Positions 1 to 8,237 of a stretch of 64,000 nucleotides of DNA are shown in pieces. The notes beneath the pieces are model-generated. The model ran no database searches. It was given only the letters and a program-made list of their open reading frames with translations, and was not told the DNA's origin. Source of the stretch: Rothia aerolata (GTDB taxonomy: Bacteria; Actinomycetota; Actinomycetes; Actinomycetales; Micrococcaceae); assembly GCF_014635585.1 (NCBI RefSeq), contig NZ_BMDC01000001.1:844139-908138 (forward strand), written 5' to 3'. The translations under genes were made by a program, and so were the position numbers. How positions within the stretch are numbered: position 1 is the stretch's first letter; every line of letters starts with the position of its first letter.

Positions 1-1316
1 GCGATGACGAGGGCTGGGAGAAGCTCAAGTCGCCGGGCGCCCCCCAGGCGCTGATCGTCGTCCCCACCCGCGAACTGGCTATCCAGGTGGGCTCCGACCT
101 TGAGGCTGCCGCAGCCCAGCGCAACGCCCGCATCGTAACCCTCTACGGCGGCGTCCCCTACGAACCCCAGGTCAAGAAGCTCGACCGGGGCGCCGAAATC
201 ATTGTGGGCACCCCCGGCCGCCTGATTGACCTGCACGGGCAGAAGAAGCTGGTTCTCTCCCAGGTCAAGATCGTAGTGCTCGATGAGGCAGACGAGATGC
301 TGGATCTGGGCTTCTTGCCCGATGTGGAGAAGCTGCTCTCCTACCTGCCCGAGATTCGCCAGACCATGCTCTTCTCGGCCACCATGCCCGGGCCCGTGAC
401 TACCATGGCCCGCCGCTACATGAACCGGCCCATGAACATTCAGGCCTCCACTCCCGAAGAGCTGGAGATGAAGACCAAGGCCTCAATTCGCCAGGTCATC
501 TACCGTGCCCACCCGCTGGATAAGGACGAGCTGGTGGCGCGTATCCTGCGCGCTCGGGGCCGGGGCCGCACCATTATTTTCTCGGAGACCAAGCGCTCGG
601 CAGCCAAGCTGGCCGAAGAGCTCAACTCCCGCGGTTTTGCCGCCGCAGCCCTGCACGGTGACCTCAACCAGGGCGCCCGCGAGCAGGCTCTCAAGGCTTT
701 CCGTGATGACACCGTAGACGTGCTGGTGGCAACCGACGTGGCCGCCCGCGGTATCGACGTTGAAGACGTCACCCACGTCATTAACCTCCAGTGCCCCAAG
801 GACGAAAAGGCCTACCTGCACCGCGTGGGCCGCACCGGCCGCGCCCAGGCTAAGGGCACCGCTGTCACCCTGGTGGACTGGGAGGACGTTCCCCGCTGGT
901 CGCTCATTAACAAGGCGCTGGAGCTGGGCGTGCCCGAGCCGGTAGAGACCTACTCTTCTTCGGAGCACCTCTACGCCGATTTGGACATTCCCGCCGGGGC
1001 CAAGGGCCGCCTGCCCAAGGAGGAGCAGACCCGCACCGGCCTGGACCAGTCAGGCCAGGGTCGAAGCCCCCGCGGTGGCAGGGACGGCGCCGGTTCCGGC
1101 CGCGGAGGTCGCGGTGGCCGGTCAGGTTCGGGTAATAGTCGAGGACGCCGCCGCTCGGGTGAGCAGGGCGAGAAGAAGCACAGCCAGCGCGCTGAGAAGC
1201 CTCATAACGAAAAACCCAGGGCAGAGCGGGAGAAGTCGGTGGAGAAGACCGCGGACGGCGCCCGCCGTCGGCGTCGCCGCCGTAAGCCTGCGGCTGAGGG
1301 CAAGAAGGAATCCTAG
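1..1316 (+). CDS. DEAD-box ATP-dependent RNA helicase (5' end outside window)
   Basis: ATP-dependent RNA helicase of superfamily 2, acting on structured RNA in the cytoplasm (ribosome assembly or RNA decay by family). The frame is open from base 3, so the Q motif and Walker A are cut off by the window edge. Visible motifs in order are PTREL (near base 63), GG, TPGR, DEAD (282-293), SAT, the second RecA domain with IIFSETK, VATDVAARGIDV and the arginine-finger motif HRVGRTGR. The last ~110 residues are low-complexity, rich in Gly, Arg and Lys with RGG-like runs (bases ~1070-1300), typical of RNA-binding tails of actinobacterial DeaD/RhlE-type helicases. Family assignment is firm; the exact orthologue is not. 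Its 3' end faces the PHP gene across two palindromes. Confidence 0.95.
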   Translation, partial: DDEGWEKLKSPGAPQALIVVPTRELAIQVGSDLEAAAAQRNARIVTLYGGVPYEPQVKKLDRGAEIIVGTPGRLIDLHGQKKLVLSQVKIVVLDEADEMLDLGFLPDVEKLLSYLPEIRQTMLFSATMPGPVTTMARRYMNRPMNIQASTPEELEMKTKASIRQVIYRAHPLDKDELVARILRARGRGRTIIFSETKRSAAKLAEELNSRGFAAAALHGDLNQGAREQALKAFRDDTVDVLVATDVAARGIDVEDVTHVINLQCPKDEKAYLHRVGRTGRAQAKGTAVTLVDWEDVPRWSLINKALELGVPEPVETYSSSEHLYADLDIPAGAKGRLPKEEQTRTGLDQSGQGRSPRGGRDGAGSGRGGRGGRSGSGNSRGRRRSGEQGEKKHSQRAEKPHNEKPRAEREKSVEKTADGARRRRRRRKPAAEGKKES

Positions 1317-1342
1317 AGTTCTTTCTCAGAGGCATCTATCCA

Positions 1343-1413
1343 GTCTGAGAGTGCTGGCCAACCTCCCTTAAACGCCAGCCCCGATGCCAGTTGGCCAGCA
1401 CTCTCAGACTGTC
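1343..1413 (-). repeat. Class A hairpin repeat, copy 1 (short form)
   Basis: Perfect 22-bp inverted repeat (1343-1364 with 1392-1413) around the conserved 27-nt apical sequence. Read on the minus strand the loop begins TGGCATCGGG and ends GCGTTTAAGGGAG. It lies between convergent genes (helicase and PHP protein), where it could act as a bidirectional terminator. No T-run follows. Confidence 0.9.
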
Positions 1414-1440
1414 TCGTGGGCCTTTGAAGAAACCTCTCGA

Positions 1441-1496
1441 TACACATGGGGAGCGCCAGTACACGTATAGATGTGTACTGGCGCTCCCCATGTGTA
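1441..1496. repeat. Perfect 24-bp palindrome, 8-nt loop (class B)
   Basis: Arms 1441-1464 and 1473-1496 are exact reverse complements; the loop is GTATAGAT. It is the second palindrome in the same convergent junction and ends 10 bases before the stop codon of the PHP gene. It probably terminates transcription from both sides; this is inferred from position and structure only. Confidence 0.85.
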
Positions 1497-1506
1497 CTGA
1501 ACCGTT

Positions 1507-2334
1507 TTATACCCCCGCCAGCTCTCGAATCCGCGCCACGGTTTCAGCAGGGGTGGTGTTCTCCCCTAGCCGGTTGGGCTTACCCGCCCCGTGGTAGTCA
1601 GAAGACCCGGTAATTAGCAAGTCATGAGAGCGGGCCAGCGAAGCCAGCCACCGCTGGTCCTCTGGTGCGTTATCGCGGTGGAAGACCTCAAGGCCAGCAA
1701 GCCCGGCGACAATCATCTCTTCAATCAGCTCCGGGGAAGCAATCCGCCCGCGGCTACGCGCCCGCGGGTGTGCCATCACGGGAACTCCACCGGCGGCACG
1801 TACCAGGCGGACGGCGTCCACAGGGTCCACCGCGTAGTGCGGCACATAGTAGCGCGAACGCGGGGTCAGAATCGAAGCAAAAGCCTCAGAACGATCGGCC
1901 ACCACCCCTGCGGCTACCAGGGCATCGGCCAGATGGGGGCGACCCACGGTAGCGCCCTCGCCGGTCTGGGCCAGAACGTCGTCCCAGCAGATCGGATAGT
2001 CCTCAGCCAGCAGCTCCACCATGCGCTGGGCGCGGGTCATCCGGGAGTCTCTGGCCCGGTTGATTTCATCGTTGAGCGGGGCAAAGGTGGGGTCGTGCAG
2101 ATAGCAGAGCAGGTGCACGCTCAGACCAGCCGCAGAGCAGGAAATCTCCATACCGGGCACAAAATCCAACCCGAACTCAGCGGAGAGCTCGGCCGCCCGG
2201 GGCCAGCCCGCAACGGTGTCGTGGTCGGTCAGGGCAAAGCCCTGCAAACCGGTCTGCGCAATCTCGGTCACCAGCTCATCCACGGTCTGGGTACCGTCTG
2301 AAATCCGCGAATGAGTGTGAAGATCGTAGGTCAT
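1507..2334 (-). CDS. PHP-domain phosphoesterase (TrpH/RnmA-like)
   Basis: 275-residue metal-dependent phosphoesterase of the PHP superfamily. The N-terminus carries the PHP signature HTHSRISDGT, followed by further ligand motifs (LTDHDT, PGMEIS, MAHPRA, and SSDYHG near the C-terminus) expected for a trinuclear metal site. Relatives hydrolyse nucleoside 3',5'-bisphosphates such as pAp or trim short RNAs; which one applies here cannot be read from sequence. I chose the ATG at 2334 (MTYDLHTHS) because the signature then falls at the extreme N-terminus as in the family; the upstream extension is not PHP-like. It is divergent from pepP with a 93-bp gap. Confidence 0.88.
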   Translation of the reverse strand: MTYDLHTHSRISDGTQTVDELVTEIAQTGLQGFALTDHDTVAGWPRAAELSAEFGLDFVPGMEISCSAAGLSVHLLCYLHDPTFAPLNDEINRARDSRMTRAQRMVELLAEDYPICWDDVLAQTGEGATVGRPHLADALVAAGVVADRSEAFASILTPRSRYYVPHYAVDPVDAVRLVRAAGGVPVMAHPRARSRGRIASPELIEEMIVAGLAGLEVFHRDNAPEDQRWLASLARSHDLLITGSSDYHGAGKPNRLGENTTPAETVARIRELAGV

Positions 2335-2414
2335 TTTCTCATCATATCGCTCTGGCAAATAGTTCAGGGAGCCTTTGCGGTTTCTCACAGCGTGACCGAA
2401 CTCCAAATCAGCAC

Positions 2415-2420
2415 TAAAGT
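2415..2420 (+). promoter_or_regulatory. -10 hexamer of a probable leaderless promoter (pepP)
   Basis: TAAAGT lies exactly 7 nt before the pepP ATG and no Shine-Dalgarno sequence fits, so transcription probably begins at or next to the start codon. A GTGACC element 17 nt further upstream (2392-2397) resembles a -35 box. Confidence 0.5.
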
Positions 2421-2427
2421 GGAAACT

Positions 2428-3960
2428 ATGACTGAAGAAAATACCACCGAACAGCCGCTTGAAGAACGAGTCAACAACCGCTCCCAGCCCCCGGAATCAG
2501 ATGCTTTCGCCAGCTTCATGGCCGCAAACTGGGCACCCGCCGATGATGCTCTGCCCGTCCGTGCTGAGGTAGCCGACTACGCCGCTGCCCGCCGCGCCAA
2601 GATTTCCAAGCTCTTTCCCGGCGAGCGCCTGGTGATTCCCGCCGGGCCGCTGAAGGTTCGCTCCAACGATACCGACTACCGTTTCCGCCCCCACTCAGCC
2701 TTTGCGCACCAGACCGGCCTGGGCACCGATCACGAGCCCGACGCCGTCCTGGTCTTTGAACCCGTCGATGAGGGTCAGGGCGATAACGGTTCTAACCACG
2801 AGGTCACCCTCTACTTCACTCCCCTGGCCGGGCGCGACTCCAAGAAGTTCTACGCTGACCCCCGCTACGGTGAGTTCTGGATTGGTCCCCGCCCCACCCT
2901 GGCGGCGATTGAGACCGAGTACGGTCTGCGCACCAAAGATCTTTCCGAGCTTGAAGTTGCTATCACTAAGAATGCCGGCAACGCTGCCCTGGGGGGCGTT
3001 CAGATTCGCCTGGTGCGCAACGTTGACCTCAACGTGGATGCGCTGGTGGATACCTCCCGCTACAACACCGGTGTTGATTTGGAGTCGGCCGACCAGCAGG
3101 ACGCCGCGCTGGCCGAGGAGCTCTCCGCCGCCCGCCTGGTCAAGGACGACGTCGAGGTGGCTAATCTGCGCCGGTCGGTAGCCAATACCATCAGTGGTTT
3201 TGAGTCCGTGGTTAAGGCCCTGCCTCGTGCGGTTGAGCACCACCGCGGCGAGCGCGTGATTGAGGGCGCTTTCTTCGCTAAGGCTCGCGAAGAGGGTAAT
3301 GACCTGGGCTACGATACGATTGCTGCCTGCGGTAATAACGCCACCATCCTGCACTGGATCCGCAACAACGGCCAGGTTGAGGACGGCAAGCTGGTTCTCT
3401 TGGACGCCGGCGTGGAAGATGAGACCCTCTACACCGCCGACGTCACCCGCACCTTCCCCGTCAACGGTAGGTTTAGCGAAGTTCAGGCCAAGGTCTATCA
3501 GGCGGTTCTGGACGCCGCCGATGCCGCTTTTGAGGTTGCGGTACCGGGCAATAAGTTCCGCGATGTACACGCCGCCGCCATGGAGGTTCTAGCTAACCGC
3601 CTCGAAGAGTGGGGCCTTCTGCCGGTTTCTGCCGAGGTTGCGCTGACCGATCAGGGAGGCCAGCACCGCCGCTGGATGCCTCATGGCACCAGCCACCATC
3701 TGGGTCTGGACGTGCACGACTGTGCCCAGGCTAAGCGCGAGCTCTACCTGGACGGCGTGATCGAGCCCGGCATGGTCTTCACCATCGAGCCCGGCCTCTA
3801 CTTTAAGGAAGAAGACCTGGCGATTCCTGAGGAGTACCGCGGTATTGGCGTGCGCATTGAGGACGACGTGCTGATTACCGAAGAGGGTAATGAGAACCTC
3901 TCAGCGGGGCTACCCCGGAAGGTTGAAGAGGTGGAAGCCTGGATGAAGAGCCTGAGCTAA
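2428..3960 (+). CDS. pepP: Xaa-Pro aminopeptidase (M24B)
   Basis: 510-residue cytoplasmic aminopeptidase P, releasing N-terminal residues that precede proline. The N-terminal creatinase/AMP-N domain (about residues 40-220) is followed by a pita-bread M24 domain. The five metal ligands sit in LLDAGVE, YTADVTRTF, PHGTSHHLGLDVHD (His), FTIEPGLYF (Glu) and RIEDDVLITEEG (Glu). The start ATG at 2428 (MTEENTTEQ) gives the normal family length; a longer upstream frame reads through the promoter. It is a single gene, convergent with the stress-protein gene across a 27-bp perfect palindrome. Confidence 0.93.
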   Translation: MTEENTTEQPLEERVNNRSQPPESDAFASFMAANWAPADDALPVRAEVADYAAARRAKISKLFPGERLVIPAGPLKVRSNDTDYRFRPHSAFAHQTGLGTDHEPDAVLVFEPVDEGQGDNGSNHEVTLYFTPLAGRDSKKFYADPRYGEFWIGPRPTLAAIETEYGLRTKDLSELEVAITKNAGNAALGGVQIRLVRNVDLNVDALVDTSRYNTGVDLESADQQDAALAEELSAARLVKDDVEVANLRRSVANTISGFESVVKALPRAVEHHRGERVIEGAFFAKAREEGNDLGYDTIAACGNNATILHWIRNNGQVEDGKLVLLDAGVEDETLYTADVTRTFPVNGRFSEVQAKVYQAVLDAADAAFEVAVPGNKFRDVHAAAMEVLANRLEEWGLLPVSAEVALTDQGGQHRRWMPHGTSHHLGLDVHDCAQAKRELYLDGVIEPGMVFTIEPGLYFKEEDLAIPEEYRGIGVRIEDDVLITEEGNENLSAGLPRKVEEVEAWMKSLS

Positions 3961-3973
3961 CTCCTTTCAACGC

Positions 3974-4030
3974 CGAAGGGTGGATTTTAGGCTTAAATCT
4001 CGGAGATTTAAGCCTAAAATCCACCCTTCG
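3974..4030. terminator. Perfect 27-bp palindrome, 3-nt loop between convergent genes
   Basis: Arms 3974-4000 and 4004-4030 are exact reverse complements, closed by a CGG loop. It starts 13 bases after the pepP stop and ends 14 bases before the stop of the opposite gene, so it is well placed as a shared bidirectional terminator. The apical half is AT-rich (TTTTAGGCTTAAATCT). Confidence 0.75.
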
Positions 4031-4044
4031 CCTTTAAAGAGGAG

Positions 4045-4926
4045 CTATTCGTCGTCCTTCCGTTCCGGCGCCTTGCGAATGGTCTCCTGGTAGGCCGCCG
4101 GGTCATCAATACGGATTCCAAAGCGCTTCTGGTTCTTTTCCTCGCGAATCTGCTGGATTCGCTCGCTGTGGTCTTGCGGGGCAGGTTCCTGGCGTACCGC
4201 GCGGGCGTATTCTTCGGGGTCCTGGATGCGCAGGCCAAACGATGAGCCAGCCTTAGAGCCGTCTTTCTTGTACTCGGGGCCCACGAAGCTGGTGGGATCT
4301 GCCGGGGGCTGGCTGGGGTCTAGCTGGACGGCGCCGGGGCCGGGCTGGCCCGCGGGGACTGAACCCGCCTGAGCTGAGCCTGAAGGCGCTGCAAAGCCAG
4401 GAGCACCAGATACCGAGGCATTCTGGTCCCGGTACTGCCCCATACCCAGAATCTGCCGCGCCCTCTCAACGGTCTGCCAGTGGGCGCGCAACTCTAGGGA
4501 ACCGGGAATGGTCTGGCCCTGCATGGCTACGGTTCCGCCGCCCTTGGCTCTGGCGCGGGAGTAGGAAAGCAGACCGGTGGCCACCCAGACGATGATGCCC
4601 AGCGGCACCGCTGTGAAGAGGTGGGGCATGATGGAGGTTCCTGTGAACACCGCTGATACCAGGCCGATAAAGGCACCAAAACCCGCACCGGTCAGAGCTG
4701 AAGAAAGAATGACCTTGGGCCAGGTCACCTTGCCACCCACGTACTCCACCTGGGTGATGTTCCTGCCCACCACAAAGAGGGTGTGCATGGGAAAGTTAGC
4801 CTCGGTCAGTCGCTTCATGGCGTGCTGGAGCTGCTCGCGGTTCTCGAAGTAGGCCACGAGCTCGCCATCGGGTACTTGACCGGGCTGGGCGGAGGCAATA
4901 ATGGGCGGGTACTGGTTTTGGTCCAT
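4045..4926 (-). CDS. YflT-like (general stress 17M) membrane protein
   Basis: 293 residues. Residues ~20-65 (LVAYFENREQLQHAMKRL and following) match the YflT/general stress protein 17M N-domain. Two hydrophobic segments follow (about 70-95 and 100-122), then a Pro/Gly/Ala-rich linker. The C-terminus holds a tandem repeat: FGLRIQDPEEYARAVR at about 230-245 and FGIRIDDPAAYQETIR at about 269-284. The molecular role is unknown; relatives are stress-induced in Bacillus. It is divergent from the MgtE-like gene with a 179-bp gap, an arrangement I recall from other Micrococcaceae. Confidence 0.75.
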   Translation of the reverse strand: MDQNQYPPIIASAQPGQVPDGELVAYFENREQLQHAMKRLTEANFPMHTLFVVGRNITQVEYVGGKVTWPKVILSSALTGAGFGAFIGLVSAVFTGTSIMPHLFTAVPLGIIVWVATGLLSYSRARAKGGGTVAMQGQTIPGSLELRAHWQTVERARQILGMGQYRDQNASVSGAPGFAAPSGSAQAGSVPAGQPGPGAVQLDPSQPPADPTSFVGPEYKKDGSKAGSSFGLRIQDPEEYARAVRQEPAPQDHSERIQQIREEKNQKRFGIRIDDPAAYQETIRKAPERKDDE

Positions 4927-5093
4927 AGCTTCTATTTTCTCGAATCTTTCGGGGAGTTTCCTGGGAAAGAATGGCGGTATCGCAACCGGCGAAACCGCGC
5001 AGGCTTCTACCCCTGCTCCCGCCGGTTTTTCGGGGTTGCGGCGGTTTCTCTCACACTTGTTAAAAGCACACTGATTTTATGACCCAAACCGCG

Positions 5094-5099
5094 TAACCT
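5094..5099 (+). promoter_or_regulatory. -10 hexamer of a probable leaderless promoter (MgtE-like gene)
   Basis: TAACCT lies 6 nt before the GTG start of the MgtE-like gene, and no ribosome binding site is present at normal spacing. A leaderless GTG transcript is the simplest reading. Confidence 0.45.
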
Positions 5100-5105
5100 T
5101 AGAGG

Positions 5106-6425
5106 GTGAGTACTACACCGAATAAGATTTTTATTGCGCGTTTATTAGGCCTTGACGTTTTTGACCCCCTGGGTGATCGTCTGGGCCGATTACGTGATGT
5201 TGTGGTGCTCAAACGAAGTTTTGGCACCCTGGGCTCCTTCTCTTTTGGTGAGAATCAGAAGGGCAAGGAGCCTCTGGTAGTGGGCATTGTGATTGAGGTG
5301 CTGGGCAAGAAGCGCATTTTTGTGCCCATGACCCGCATTACCAGCATCGATTCTTCCCAGATTATTTGTACCGGCCTGGTTAATCTGCGCCGTTTTGAGC
5401 AGCGCGGGTCTGAGGCGATGGTGGTGGCCGAGCTCTTTGACCGCAAGGTGCGCCTGACCGACGGTTCGGGTGAGGCGATGGTTGAGGACGTCGCGATGGA
5501 GCAGCGCCGTAACGGCGACTGGTTCCTCTCTGAGCTCTTTGTCTCCCGCGCCCACGAGAGTGGCGGGCTGCTGCGGCGTCGTAAAGACACCCTGATTATT
5601 GACTGGCACGAGGCCCAGCTCTCTGCCGATATTGAGCCGCAGGCGGCTACGGCTTTCGTGGCCAACCACGAGGATGCCAACCCCGCTGACCTCGCCGATG
5701 CCATTCACGAGATGAACGATAAGCGCATGGTCGAGATTGCCCACGAGCTGCAGGACGAGCGCCTGGCTGACGTGCTCCAGGAGCTACCCGAGGACGACCA
5801 GGTGGAGATTCTCTCCCACCTGGATGTTGAGCGTGCCGCCCAGGTGCTGGAGGAGATGGAGGCCGACGACGCCGCCGACCTGCTCAACGAGCTCTCCGAC
5901 ACCCAGCGCGAAGAGCTGCTGAAGCTAATGGACTCTGAGGACGCCGACGACGTCCGCCGTCTACTCGAGTACGAGGAGGGCACTGCCGGTTCGCTGATGA
6001 ACCCGGTTCCCATTGTGCTCTCCCCCGAGGCTACGGTGGCTGAGGCGCTGGCGCATATTCGCCAGGAGGAAATCTCCCCGGCTCTGGCCGCGGCGGTGCT
6101 GGTTACCCGCCCGCCCCTGGAAACGCCCACCGGTAAGTACCTGGGCATGGTGCACATGCAACGGTTGCTGCGCTACGCCCCCAGCGAGCAGGTGGGCAAC
6201 CTGCTGGATACCTCCATTGAGCCTGTCTCTGATATGTCGAGCCTTGAAGAGCTCTCCCGCGTTTTGGCAACCTATGACCTCACCATTGTGCCGGTGGTCA
6301 ACCAGCACGACCGCCTGGTAGGTGCCGTCACTATTGACGACGTTCTCGATGCGCTGCTACCCGAGGACTGGCGCACCAATGACGATGGAACTCCGATTCG
6401 AAAGGTGGGTCGCCGCTTTGAGTGA
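5106..6425 (+). CDS. Soluble MgtE N-domain / CBS-pair protein
   Basis: 439 residues with the sensory modules of MgtE magnesium channels but no transmembrane pore. A PRC-barrel-like N-domain (about 10-170) precedes an MgtE-N superhelix rich in Leu-Asp/Glu repeats (DVLQELPEDDQVEILSHLD and following, about 190-290) and two CBS motifs (about 295-425). In MgtE the N-domain and CBS pair bind Mg2+ and gate the pore; here they probably sense a cation or nucleotide and act on a partner. The GTG start at 5106 fits the leaderless promoter. The 3' end overlaps the DUF1003 gene by 8 bp, so the two products are likely made together. Confidence 0.85.
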   Translation: MSTTPNKIFIARLLGLDVFDPLGDRLGRLRDVVVLKRSFGTLGSFSFGENQKGKEPLVVGIVIEVLGKKRIFVPMTRITSIDSSQIICTGLVNLRRFEQRGSEAMVVAELFDRKVRLTDGSGEAMVEDVAMEQRRNGDWFLSELFVSRAHESGGLLRRRKDTLIIDWHEAQLSADIEPQAATAFVANHEDANPADLADAIHEMNDKRMVEIAHELQDERLADVLQELPEDDQVEILSHLDVERAAQVLEEMEADDAADLLNELSDTQREELLKLMDSEDADDVRRLLEYEEGTAGSLMNPVPIVLSPEATVAEALAHIRQEEISPALAAAVLVTRPPLETPTGKYLGMVHMQRLLRYAPSEQVGNLLDTSIEPVSDMSSLEELSRVLATYDLTIVPVVNQHDRLVGAVTIDDVLDALLPEDWRTNDDGTPIRKVGRRFE

Positions 6426-7065
6426 TAAGAACCGCGAACGCTCTATGCCCGATGACCGGCTGGCAACCCCGCAGGAATCCCGCCGCAGGGTTTCTTCCAA
6501 ATCAAGCCCCGACCGTTTTGGCCGCGCCACCGAATCTATCGCCCGCTTCATGGGCACCCCGCAGTTTATTCTGTGGATGACCATCTTCTGTGCCCTGTGG
6601 CTGGGCTGGAACACCCTGGCTCCGGAAGACTGGCAGTTTGATCCGCGCTCGCTGAACTTTACCCTGCTGACCCTGGCGCTGTCGCTTCAGGCCTCCTATG
6701 CCGCTCCCCTGCTGCTGCTGGCACAGAACCGCCAGGACGACCGCGACCGCGTGGTGGCATCTCAAGATCGCCAGCGCGACCAGCAGAACCTGGAAGAAAC
6801 CCAGTATCTGACCCGCGAGATTGCTTCGCTGCGCATTGCCCTGCGCGAGGTTGCCACCCGTGACTACGTGCGTGGCGAGCTGCGCGACATCATGGATAAG
6901 CTGGAAGAAATTGAACAGAACCAGGCTCGCCTGAGCCAGACCGCTCAGGAGATTAAAGACCCGCTGACCGGCGCCATTACCATTGTTGCCGAGGAGCAAC
7001 CTGCGAAGAAGAAGCGCAAGGTCAAAGACCTGGAACAGTCCGCCAACGAGCTAGACGAGAACTAG
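6418..7065 (+). CDS. DUF1003 family membrane protein
   Basis: 215 residues. The DUF1003 core contains GRATESIARFMGTPQFILWM, a transmembrane segment running into ALWLGWN, a second one (FTLLTLALSLQASYAAPLLLL) and the basic stretch AQNRQDDRDR; a coiled, charged tail follows. Function is unknown. I chose the TTG at 6418 because AAAGG lies 8-10 bases upstream and the gene then overlaps the previous stop by 8 bp; ATG codons at 6385 and 6445 are alternatives. Coupling to the MgtE-like sensor suggests a membrane partner for that protein (inference). Confidence 0.82.
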   Translation: MSDKNRERSMPDDRLATPQESRRRVSSKSSPDRFGRATESIARFMGTPQFILWMTIFCALWLGWNTLAPEDWQFDPRSLNFTLLTLALSLQASYAAPLLLLAQNRQDDRDRVVASQDRQRDQQNLEETQYLTREIASLRIALREVATRDYVRGELRDIMDKLEEIEQNQARLSQTAQEIKDPLTGAITIVAEEQPAKKKRKVKDLEQSANELDEN

Positions 7066-7074
7066 AGGGATTTT

Positions 7075-8235
7075 ATGAGCACGCCTACCGAAGCACTGTT
7101 AGAGGCTCTGGCCGGGGTCTATGACCCCGAGTTGCGCAAGCCGATTACCGAGCTGGGTATGGTGGAATCTGCTGTGGTAGAAAACGGCACGGCTGCGGTG
7201 AAGGTTCTGCTGACTATTGAGGGGTGCCCGCTACGCACCACCATTGAGCAGGACGTGCGCGAGGCCGCTGAGGCCGTGGACGGCGTGGAGTCGGTGCAGG
7301 TGGAAATCGGCTATATGAATGCCGACCAGCGGGCCGATTTGCGCAAAAACTTAGGCCACACCAAGAAGAACCCCTTTGCCGAGAAAAATACGCTCACCCG
7401 GGTTTTTGCGGTGGTCTCTGGCAAGGGCGGCGTGGGTAAATCTTCCATGACCGCCAACCTGGCGGCTGCCTTTGCCAGCCAGGGCTTGGGCGTGGGAATT
7501 GTGGACGCCGACGTGCACGGCTTCTCTATTCCGGGGCTGATGGGTATCAGTCAGCCGCCCACCCGCATGGACGACATGATTCTGCCTCCCGTGGTAGAGG
7601 CTCCCCAGAATCCAGAAAAACCTGGCTCTGGCACCGCCGCTACCCCCAGCTTCGTGAAGGTTATCTCGATTGGCATGTTCGTGGAGGGCAACCAGCCGGT
7701 GGCCTGGCGCGGACCCATGCTCCACCGTGCCCTAGAACAGTTCCTCACCGACGTGCATTTTGGAGCCCTGGACGTTCTGCTACTGGATCTTCCCCCCGGC
7801 ACCGGCGATATTGCCCTCTCTATGGCGCAGCTACTCCCCAACGCCGAGCTGGTTCTGGTTTCTACGCCCCAGCACGCTGCGGTGGACGTCGCCGAGCGGG
7901 CGGGTACGCTCAGCCTCCAAACCAAGCAGAAGGTTGCCGGTGTTATTGAGAACATGGCGGCAATGGTTATGCCCGACGGTAGCCGCATGGAGGTCTTTGG
8001 TTCCGGCGGTGGAGAGCAACTCTCAAGCCGTCTCACCGAGACCCTGGACTACGAGGTTCCCCTGCTGGGCTCGGTGCCCCTGGAAATGGAACTGCGCACC
8101 GGCGGCGATGAGGGTATGCCCATCGTCTGGGGTAGGCCAGACTCTGCTGCGGCCCGGGAGATTAAAGAAATAGCCCGCAAGCTGTCTCATCAACAGCGCG
8201 GGCTGGCCGGTAAGTCTCTACCGCTGAACTTTTAG
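7075..8235 (+). CDS. mrp: Mrp/NBP35-type P-loop ATPase (Fe-S carrier family)
   Basis: 386 residues. An N-terminal DUF59/MIP18 domain (about 1-80, with GCPLRTT around Cys51) is fused to a deviant Walker ATPase with SGKGGVGKSS at 115-124, LLLDLPPGTGD and GSGGGEQL. Family members deliver or scaffold Fe-S clusters. In ApbC-type proteins a CxxC pair between ENM and FG[SH]GGG binds the bridging cluster; here that stretch reads MVMPDGSRMEVF with no cysteine, as I recall for other actinobacterial Mrp proteins. GAGGG lies 5 bases before the ATG. It forms an operon with the two genes before it and faces tatB. Confidence 0.9.
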   Translation: MSTPTEALLEALAGVYDPELRKPITELGMVESAVVENGTAAVKVLLTIEGCPLRTTIEQDVREAAEAVDGVESVQVEIGYMNADQRADLRKNLGHTKKNPFAEKNTLTRVFAVVSGKGGVGKSSMTANLAAAFASQGLGVGIVDADVHGFSIPGLMGISQPPTRMDDMILPPVVEAPQNPEKPGSGTAATPSFVKVISIGMFVEGNQPVAWRGPMLHRALEQFLTDVHFGALDVLLLDLPPGTGDIALSMAQLLPNAELVLVSTPQHAAVDVAERAGTLSLQTKQKVAGVIENMAAMVMPDGSRMEVFGSGGGEQLSSRLTETLDYEVPLLGSVPLEMELRTGGDEGMPIVWGRPDSAAAREIKEIARKLSHQQRGLAGKSLPLNF

Positions 8236-8237
8236 AT

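Noticed and set aside
6322-6417. Upstream extension of the DUF1003 gene to the ATG at 6322
   Set aside because: It lies wholly inside the MgtE-like gene in another frame, without a ribosome binding site; the TTG at 6418 has one.
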